From assembly GCA_964544115.1 (NCBI GenBank), contig CAZJBP010000066.1, positions 1 through 19,664 on the forward strand: 19,664 nucleotides of DNA, given 5' to 3'. Positions within the stretch are counted from its first letter, which is position 1. The number at the start of each line of letters is the position of its first letter. This stretch comes from CAZJBP01 sp964544115 (lineage in GTDB: Bacteria; Verrucomicrobiota; Kiritimatiellia; UBA8416; JADHWI01). The notes under the pieces are model-generated. The model was not told where the DNA came from. It did not search any database and saw only the letters and a program-made list of their open reading frames with translations. Shown piece by piece: positions 7,764-13,021 of the stretch. The position numbers were made by a program, and so were the translations under genes.

Positions 7764-7894
7764 GGCGGTCTTATATGGATCGGGTCAACGGCCGGCGTCG
7801 GAGGGCCGGCGAATGTCCTGTCTTATGCATCACACGTCTGAGGGGCGATACTACCCCATTACGGCAGCTGCGCTCAAACCAAACCGTATGGGGC

Positions 7895-7923
7895 TTGATG
7901 ACGCAGGTAAGGCGGCGTATGGT
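7895..7923 (+). promoter_or_regulatory. Probable sigma-70 promoter of the anti-sigma/ECF sigma genes
   Basis: TTGATG (7895-7900) and TATGGT (7918-7923) are separated by 17 bases. Each hexamer matches consensus at four positions, and TATGGT keeps the TAnnnT core. Transcription would start near 7930, leaving a leader of about 155 bases before the ATG at 8084. I did not recognise an ECF-type autoregulatory promoter here. Confidence 0.4.
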
Positions 7924-8032
7924 TTGCGCGGGTGCTCGCTTCTGCCCCCGCCGGTTGCCGGCCTGTGGCAAAAAGACGGAAGATTCCGATGCCGACGGAC
8001 GTCTAAGGCATGGAAAGGGCGGAAGGTGCGGA

Positions 8033-8080
8033 CCCCGTGCCGCCGGGCCGGACGGGGCGACTCCCGCGCAGCGGGTGAGG
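8033..8080 (+). promoter_or_regulatory. Two hairpins flanking the anti-sigma ribosome-binding site
   Basis: CCCCGT (8033-8038) pairs with ACGGGG (8052-8057). CCCGC (8063-8067) pairs with GCGGG (8071-8075) across a GCA loop. The second hairpin ends one base before the GAGG ribosome-binding site (8077-8080), close enough to affect ribosome access. In such GC-rich DNA short stems are common, so a regulatory role is only a possibility. Confidence 0.3.
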
Positions 8081-8083
8081 TGA

Positions 8084-9568
8084 ATGAACTGCGGCAGTGT
8101 ACAGGAACGGTTGACGCTCTATCTGCTGGGGGACCTCGGAGCCGCCGAGCATCAGCAGGTTGAGTCGCACCTTGCCGCCTGCGATGTCTGCCGGGCGCAC
8201 GTTCAGGACCTGAAGAACACCCTTGATCTCCTGAGCGGCGCTCTGGCGGACGCCAAGGCGGGTGAGACGCTGGCGCTGTCCAGGGAGGCCCGTCTGAGGG
8301 TGATGAACACGCGTCCGAGCCGGTTCTCGGCGGTTTCGTGGGTCTTCGAAAGCCACCCGCGCCTGGCGGTGGCGGCATCCATCATGGCGGTGGTCGGCAT
8401 CACGTGGGGTATCGTCGCCAACCTGCGTGCCGTCCGCCTCGAGCCTGCAGCGCCTCCTCGCACGGAAGTCCTTGGCTTGAGCGCTGCCGTCGGTGATCGG
8501 GCCGCCGAGCGCGGCCAGGCGTCGCTCGAGGGGGTGGCGAAGCAGCAGGCAGCGGACGCCGATGAAACCAAGTTCAAATCCAATTTCCGGGCCGGCGCCG
8601 GCGGACGGGCAAAAGAGATCCAAGACAACGAACAGGAGGGCAATGGAGTGGTGGCCGATGCCCTGTCTTCTCAAGCTGCCACACCCGAGGAGAAGCCGGC
8701 GGCCACGCTCGGAATCCCGGACAATCGTCTCGTTGCACCGGTGGTAGGGAAAGAGAAGGAAGAGGCCTTGCCGCAGGAGTACCTTGCGAAAGGCGAAGAG
8801 TTTAGCAAGGACGCCGCCGTGCCCGCCGATGTTGCGGGTCCATCCGGCCGCGAGGCGGGTGCCGCCGCGATGCCGGCCGCCGTGGTCCCCGCACCTGTTG
8901 CCGCGCCTGCCGAGCCCGCGAAGCTGCTGCAGGCGAACGAACCTGTGGCGGAGGACGTGAGGGAGGAATCTGTCGTTGCGCAGCAGCCCGTGATGAAGAA
9001 GGTAACAGCCACGAAGGGCGTCGGCGTCGACGCGAAGTCCTCGCCGGCTGGGGTTGCGGTTGCGGCTGCGGCGCCGGCAGCGCCCGGGGGTGCCGTCAGC
9101 GGAGAAACGCGGGCGTTCCAGCGCGCGCGGGTGGCGAAGAGAGCGGACGACGCGTCGGCGCGGACCGAATTATCCTTTGCGGAGCCAGAGGCGGCGGTGG
9201 ATGAGGTCGCCGACCTGCGTCCGGCCAGTGACAGCAGGGCGCCGGCGGACAAGCCGCAGCCAGCGACGGGCTATGAGGCGGTGCGACGTTCTCTCCGTGG
9301 GCAGGTGTGGCCTCCGCGTGACGCGGTGGGCGAGGGCGCGCTGCAGCGCGAGGTGAGCAGCGGCGAGGGCAAGGACCCGGCCGTGAACGCGGCCGTGGCA
9401 CGGTTTGAAGAGCTTTTGAAGCGCGGGCCGTTCGGAGCGAAGGTTGAGGAACTGGATGCGGTTGCGGACGAGTTGGATGCGCTTGCCCGCGCACGGGGTG
9501 ATGATTCCCAGCTGAAGGAAATGGCGCAGATGGCGCGCGCCGCGGCGGCTCTGATTCGCGGGAAGTAG
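8084..9568 (+). CDS. zf-HC2 anti-sigma-like membrane protein with truncated YfbK-type C-terminus
   Basis: The 494-residue protein opens with a zinc-finger anti-sigma domain: C3, then H29-x3-C33-x2-C36 in the usual context ESHLAACDVC. One membrane helix follows (about 93-112), then roughly 280 residues of Ala/Pro/Glu-rich low-complexity sequence on the presumed periplasmic side. Residues 397-415 (YEAVRRSLRGQ, PPRDAV) resemble the Y-x2-VRR-x-L-x2-G-x-PPxDAVR motif at the N-terminus of YfbK-type von Willebrand proteins. The last 60 residues resemble the tail of the same proteins (DUF3520). The von Willebrand domain that should separate them is missing. It is followed after 33 bases by an ECF sigma factor, its likely target. 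The order, anti-sigma before sigma, is the reverse of the common one. Confidence 0.75.
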   Translation: MNCGSVQERLTLYLLGDLGAAEHQQVESHLAACDVCRAHVQDLKNTLDLLSGALADAKAGETLALSREARLRVMNTRPSRFSAVSWVFESHPRLAVAASIMAVVGITWGIVANLRAVRLEPAAPPRTEVLGLSAAVGDRAAERGQASLEGVAKQQAADADETKFKSNFRAGAGGRAKEIQDNEQEGNGVVADALSSQAATPEEKPAATLGIPDNRLVAPVVGKEKEEALPQEYLAKGEEFSKDAAVPADVAGPSGREAGAAAMPAAVVPAPVAAPAEPAKLLQANEPVAEDVREESVVAQQPVMKKVTATKGVGVDAKSSPAGVAVAAAAPAAPGGAVSGETRAFQRARVAKRADDASARTELSFAEPEAAVDEVADLRPASDSRAPADKPQPATGYEAVRRSLRGQVWPPRDAVGEGALQREVSSGEGKDPAVNAAVARFEELLKRGPFGAKVEELDAVADELDALARARGDDSQLKEMAQMARAAAALIRGK

Positions 9569-9601
9569 CGGGATCGCAGGGGTAACGATCAAGGGTCAAG
9601 G

Positions 9602-10171
9602 GTGAATAACGTTGCGTCCATGAATGGCGTCCCCGCCCAGGCCGGGCGGCCGGCGACGATGGATTCTATCGTCGCCGAGTACGAGGGCGCGTTGTTGCGG
9701 TATGCCATGCGGCTGGTGAACAGCCGGGCATCCGCCGAGGACGTGGTCCAGAACGTGTTCATCAAGCTGTTCCGCCGCTGGCGGGAGGGTGACCCCGAGC
9801 CGGAGTCGCTGAAGAGCTGGCTGTACCGCGTGACGCACAACGAGGCTGTGGATCACATTCGCAGGGAATCGCGGCTGAGGCTGCTCCACGAGCGGCGCGA
9901 GGACGAGGTCCGCGGTTCAGACGACGTAACGGTGGGATCGGATCGGGCCGTGAACGACGACGAGCGCAAGCAACGGGTGCTGGACCTGCTGGGCAAGCTC
10001 CAGCCCCGCGAGCAGCAGGTCATCCTGCTGCGCCTGCAGGAAGGCCTCTCGTACCAGGAGATCAGTACGGTCACCGGGCGCACGGAAGGCAACGTCGGGA
10101 ATATCCTCCACCACGCCGTCCGCAAGCTGTCGCAGGCCCTCCGCCGGAGCGGCGCGCTGCAGGGCGTCTGA
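9602..10171 (+). CDS. ECF-family RNA polymerase sigma factor (sigma-70, region 2 and 4)
   Basis: The 189-residue protein has sigma region 2 at about 25-90 (EDVVQNVFIKLFRRW, then SWLYRVTHNEAVDHIRRE, the -10 recognition helices) and region 4 at about 122-178 (LQPREQQVILLRLQEGLSYQEIS, then the recognition helix with TEGNVGNILHHAVRKL). Region 3 and region 1.1 are absent, as in ECF sigma factors. It directs RNA polymerase to a small regulon when released from its anti-sigma factor, here most likely the preceding membrane protein. The start is GTG at 9602 with AAGGG six bases before it; an in-frame ATG at 9620 is a possible alternative. It probably shares the transcript of the upstream gene. Confidence 0.93.
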   Translation: MNNVASMNGVPAQAGRPATMDSIVAEYEGALLRYAMRLVNSRASAEDVVQNVFIKLFRRWREGDPEPESLKSWLYRVTHNEAVDHIRRESRLRLLHERREDEVRGSDDVTVGSDRAVNDDERKQRVLDLLGKLQPREQQVILLRLQEGLSYQEISTVTGRTEGNVGNILHHAVRKLSQALRRSGALQGV

Positions 10172-10194
10172 GCGGCGCCCTTCCCGGCGTGGCT

Positions 10195-11223
10195 TCAGCG
10201 GCGCGACGCCGCGGTCCGCCGCTCCAGATACCACTCCGCGGCCGTCGTGCCGCCCTGGAGGGCGAGGGCTGCGGCATCGGTGACCACCGTTTCGGCCTCC
10301 GCGGCGTTCTTCCTGAACACCCCGGGCAGGCTGTCCAGCACGTAGCCGATCAGCCGGGGGCCGGCGGCTTCGAGCAGCCGGGCGGATCCCGAGAGGTACG
10401 CTCCAACGACGGACGCCGGCAGGCGCTTCAAGATCCGGGGCATGCGCCTGACGAGGCCGTACGTGCTGGAGAGGTGTCCGTCCGCCAGCCGGGATGCCGC
10501 CTCGAGAAGGTGGATGGCCGAGCCGGGCGCGGCGGCCTCGGCCGCGGTGCAGGCCGCGGCGAGGGCAGGCAGAAGGCGGCAGGCGTCGCGGCTTTCCATC
10601 ATCTGATCGAGCGTCACACCGGCGACGAGCCGATCCATGGCGTCCCGCCGGCCCTGTGTCAGCGCCAGTGCCGCCAGCGAGGCCACGGCCTTGAAGTGCG
10701 CGGCGTCGGTCTCGGCGTACGTCTTCACGAACGCTGCCGCGGCCTCCGCCAGGCCGGGGCCGACGGAGCCGACGTCGGCCAGCACGCGGCGAATGCCGTC
10801 ATCGCCCAGGTCGGCGGCATGGGCAAACAGCACGTCCATGTCGCCCGTCAGGAGCGGCCGCAGAAACGCGGGGGATGTCTGGATCCAGCCGACGAACCCG
10901 TGCAGGACCAGGGCGCCGGAGCGGCGGTCGGGCAGGGAGGATTCCAGCGCATCGCGCCAGGCTGCGGCAAAGGCGGCCGGCGGCAGCGGATCCCCCCGAA
11001 GGACCGCGTCCAGGCTGCGGTCCAGTTCGGGCTGGTCGATGCGGATCTCCTGCCAGACGGAGAAATCGGCGATGGCCGACAGGGCGCGGCGCACGGCGGC
11101 CCGGGAGTCCGCATCGAGCGCGGAGGCGTCAAGGGCGGGGAAGACCCGATAGACGGGGGAACAGCGGGTGGCCATCTCAGCCAGGTGCGCGGAGCGCAGC
11201 GCGTCGTCCATGCCAGCGGTCAT
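10195..11223 (-). CDS. Uncharacterised all-helical repeat-like protein
   Basis: I do not recognise this 342-residue protein with confidence. It has no signal peptide, membrane segment or catalytic motif. The composition is Ala/Leu/Arg-rich and reads as successive amphipathic helices of about 30-40 residues, for example around LVLHGFVGWIQTSPAFLRPLL, ATYAETDAAHFKAVASLAAL-like stretches near the middle and GLVRRMPRILKRLPASVVGAYLSG near residue 260. This suggests a HEAT/ARM-like alpha solenoid. The GLVRRMP-AYLSGSARLLE part recalls the helical N-terminal regions of NorD-type von Willebrand proteins, a weak resemblance. Its ATG overlaps the Minf_1886 stop (ATGA at 11220-11223) and has a GGAGG site, so it is translated with that gene as the last member of a three-gene operon. 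A scaffold or adaptor role is only a guess. Confidence 0.7.
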   Translation of the reverse strand: MTAGMDDALRSAHLAEMATRCSPVYRVFPALDASALDADSRAAVRRALSAIADFSVWQEIRIDQPELDRSLDAVLRGDPLPPAAFAAAWRDALESSLPDRRSGALVLHGFVGWIQTSPAFLRPLLTGDMDVLFAHAADLGDDGIRRVLADVGSVGPGLAEAAAAFVKTYAETDAAHFKAVASLAALALTQGRRDAMDRLVAGVTLDQMMESRDACRLLPALAAACTAAEAAAPGSAIHLLEAASRLADGHLSSTYGLVRRMPRILKRLPASVVGAYLSGSARLLEAAGPRLIGYVLDSLPGVFRKNAAEAETVVTDAAALALQGGTTAAEWYLERRTAASRR

Positions 11224-11651
11224 ATTCCCCCCTCCGGTTCGATCGGCGACGCGCCCGGCAGGGCCGCTGATTCCGGTTTGAACGGCGCCTGGAATGCGGC
11301 CTCGAAATCGAACCCGTTGGCGAAGTCCTCGCGCTTGTCTTCATCGGTCTTCCCGAGCGACCCCGACTCGACCAGGTTGAAGACGATCTCGCCCACGTCT
11401 TCCGTCCGCTTCACGCCCCAGGTCTTGAGCACGGTGAAGGCCATGGGGCCGAACTCGCGCACCGCGAAGGCGCGGATGCCGTCGAGCAGCTCGGTGGCCG
11501 AAATGTGCCGCGCGCGGCCCTGGCGGGGCTTTTTCAGCGACTTGGTGGCATAGTCCAGCGCGTCGCGGATGAAGAAGTACGCGTCCGCATCGTAGCGGCT
11601 GTCGCGGCTGCAGATGGCGCAGACGGTTTCCGTAAACGCATTGTCGCTCAC
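11220..11651 (-). CDS. Minf_1886 family protein (conserved, function unknown)
   Basis: This 143-residue protein matches the family known as Minf_1886, found mainly in Verrucomicrobia and Planctomycetes. Diagnostic segments are RDSRYDADAYFFIRDALDYA, RHISATELLDGIRAFA, FGPMAFTVLKTWGV, EDVGEIVFNLVESG and REDFANGFDFEAAF. No enzymatic motif is evident and the family has no assigned role that I know. An unusual touch is the CAIC pair (residues 10-13) just before the RDSRY block. The start is GTG at 11651 with a near-perfect AGGAGG site six bases upstream. The GTG overlaps the stop of the HIT gene, and its own stop overlaps the ATG of the helical protein. Longer open reading upstream is just the HIT gene in another frame. 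Confidence 0.87.
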   Translation of the reverse strand: MSDNAFTETVCAICSRDSRYDADAYFFIRDALDYATKSLKKPRQGRARHISATELLDGIRAFAVREFGPMAFTVLKTWGVKRTEDVGEIVFNLVESGSLGKTDEDKREDFANGFDFEAAFQAPFKPESAALPGASPIEPEGGI

Positions 11652-12073
11652 CGGTGTCCTCCTGCCGCCCGCATGCGCTCGGCATAGGCCGCCATCTCCG
11701 CTCCGTCGGCATACGGGTGCGATGTCCAGTTCCAGTGGTGGCCGTCGGACGCGTAGCGCGGGATGACATGGAAGTGCAGGTGCGGGACCAGCTGCCCGGC
11801 GGGCCGCCCGCTGGACTGGTGCACGTTCACGCCCTCGGCGCCCAGCCCCTGGACCTGCCACCGCGCGATGAGCTGGACGACGTCCATGACCTTGTGCAGG
11901 AGGTCCGGCGGGGTGGCCGTGAGAGGATCGTGGTGCGCCTTGGGGATGACGAGGGTGTGACCCTTCACGACCGGACCGATATCCATGAAGGCCAGCACGT
12001 CCGGATCCTCGTAGACCCGGGTTGACGGGATGGAGCCGGCGACGATCTTGCAGAAGATGCAGTCCGCGCTCAT
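11648..12073 (-). CDS. HIT family nucleotide hydrolase/transferase
   Basis: The 141-residue protein has the histidine triad motif PHLHFHVIPR (H98, H100, H102), with H100 the expected nucleophile, and the family opening CIFCKIVAGSIPSTRVYEDPDVLAFMDI. The CxxC pair (C5, C8) is the usual partial zinc site of Hint-like members. HIT proteins hydrolyse phosphoramidates or dinucleoside polyphosphates in the cytoplasm; the substrate here is not predictable. It is the first gene of an operon with a Minf_1886 protein and a helical protein, joined by 4-base overlaps. The AGAGGA element is about 11 bases from the ATG. Length and motif placement are standard for the family. Confidence 0.93.
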   Translation of the reverse strand: MSADCIFCKIVAGSIPSTRVYEDPDVLAFMDIGPVVKGHTLVIPKAHHDPLTATPPDLLHKVMDVVQLIARWQVQGLGAEGVNVHQSSGRPAGQLVPHLHFHVIPRYASDGHHWNWTSHPYADGAEMAAYAERMRAAGGHR

Positions 12074-12158
12074 TTTCGTTGAGTCCTCTCCGCGCAGTCC
12101 CTATCGTTGCGCCGCATGTGGCGGGACCTTACCCGGTCCGGTACGACGCCTGCGCGAG

Positions 12159-12187
12159 ACTGTAAGCGCGGGGCGGATCGGAGGCAA
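12159..12187 (-). promoter_or_regulatory. Probable promoter of the HIT / Minf_1886 / helical operon
   Basis: Minus-strand TTGCCT (12182-12187) is followed after 17 bases by TACAGT (12159-12164). Transcription would start near 12152, about 80 bases before the HIT ATG. It lies in the 153-base divergent gap with the HAD phosphatase gene, whose own promoter I could not pick out. Confidence 0.35.
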
Positions 12188-12226
12188 GGCGTATCCCGCC
12201 GGGCGGTCGGGGGAGTTGTGCGGACG

Positions 12227-13000
12227 ATGCTGCGGGGCCTTATTCTGGATCTGGACGGCACGATCTACCGCGGGCAGGCGGAGGTGCCGGGCGCGGCGGC
12301 CTTTGTGGCCCGGGCGCGGCGGCAGGGGCTGCGGTGCCTGTTTGTGACGAACCGGGCCAGCCGCCCGCCCTCGGCCGTCAGTCGCCACCTTCGCGCGCTC
12401 GGCATTCCCTGCCGCGATGACGACGTTTTCACCTCCGGCCAGGCGACGGCCCTGTACCTGCGCGGAGGCTCGGCGTTCATGATCGGGGAGCGGGGCCTGA
12501 GGTCCGCGCTGCAGGCCCAGGGGATCACGCTGACCGACACGAGTCCCGACGCCGTGATCGTCAGTTTTGACCGGCGGTTCTCGTATGCCAAGCTGCGGAC
12601 GGCGGCAGCCCTCATTCGCGGCGGCAGCCGCTTCATCGCCACCAACGCCGACCGCTCGCTGCCCACCGAGGACGGCGGACTGGCGCCGGGCGCAGGGTCG
12701 ATCCTGGCGGCCGTGGCGGCGGCCACGGACCGCACGCCGATCGTCATCGGCAAGCCGCAGGCGCTGATCCTGAAGATGGCCCTGAAGCGTCTCGGGATGA
12801 AGCCGTCCGAGGTCCTCAACATCGGCGACAACATCGAAACCGATGTGCTGGCCGGCGTTCGCGCGGGCATCCCCACGGCGCTCCTGCTGACCGGCATCAC
12901 GCCGGCCCGCGCCGTCCGCCGCTCCGCGGTGCAGCCGGACTGGGTCGCCCGGGACTACCGCGCGTTGACCGCGCTGTTCGAGCGCCTGGTCCGGGCCTGA
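12227..13000 (+). CDS. HAD superfamily IIA hydrolase, NagD-like phosphatase
   Basis: The 257-residue protein has all four HAD motifs: I, LDLDGTIYRG (nucleophile D8, acid-base D10); II, FVTNRASRP (T41, N42); III, IGKPQALIL (K176); and IV, NIGDNIETDV (D201, D206). The C2A-type cap between motifs II and III and the TNRASR sequence place it in subfamily IIA with NagD, PNPase-like and phosphoglycolate phosphatases. It dephosphorylates small phosphorylated metabolites such as nucleotides or sugar phosphates in the cytoplasm; the exact substrate is open. I chose the ATG at 12227, about 11 bases after GGGGGAG. A GTG nine bases upstream (12218) would add three residues but sits too close to that site. 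Reading further upstream enters the HIT promoter region. Confidence 0.88.
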   Translation: MLRGLILDLDGTIYRGQAEVPGAAAFVARARRQGLRCLFVTNRASRPPSAVSRHLRALGIPCRDDDVFTSGQATALYLRGGSAFMIGERGLRSALQAQGITLTDTSPDAVIVSFDRRFSYAKLRTAAALIRGGSRFIATNADRSLPTEDGGLAPGAGSILAAVAAATDRTPIVIGKPQALILKMALKRLGMKPSEVLNIGDNIETDVLAGVRAGIPTALLLTGITPARAVRRSAVQPDWVARDYRALTALFERLVRA

Positions 13001-13021
13001 CCGCGGTGGCGGCGGGGCCCG

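Larger units (their letters stand above)
7764..8083 (+). other. 320-base divergent intergenic region
   Basis: This gap separates the minus-strand site-2 protease from the plus-strand anti-sigma/sigma genes. It holds a sigma-70-like promoter for the plus strand, a possible leaderless promoter for the protease and two hairpins next to the anti-sigma ribosome-binding site, listed separately. I see no small gene here. An open frame crossing 7762-8163 overlaps both flanking genes and reads like random high-GC sequence. Confidence 0.6.

Noticed and set aside
7762..8163. 133-codon plus-strand frame across the protease/anti-sigma gap
   Set aside because: It overlaps both flanking gene starts, has no ribosome-binding site and resembles nothing.
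8084..9568. Missing von Willebrand domain explained by a frameshift
   Set aside because: The reading frame is continuous, and the other frames in this stretch show no von Willebrand motifs such as DxSxS, so it looks like real absence rather than a sequencing error.
10189..11553. 454-codon plus-strand frame opposite the helical protein and Minf_1886 gene
   Set aside because: The minus-strand genes have Shine-Dalgarno sites, 4-base overlaps and a clear Minf_1886 match. The plus frame is Gly/Arg/Gln-rich shadow.
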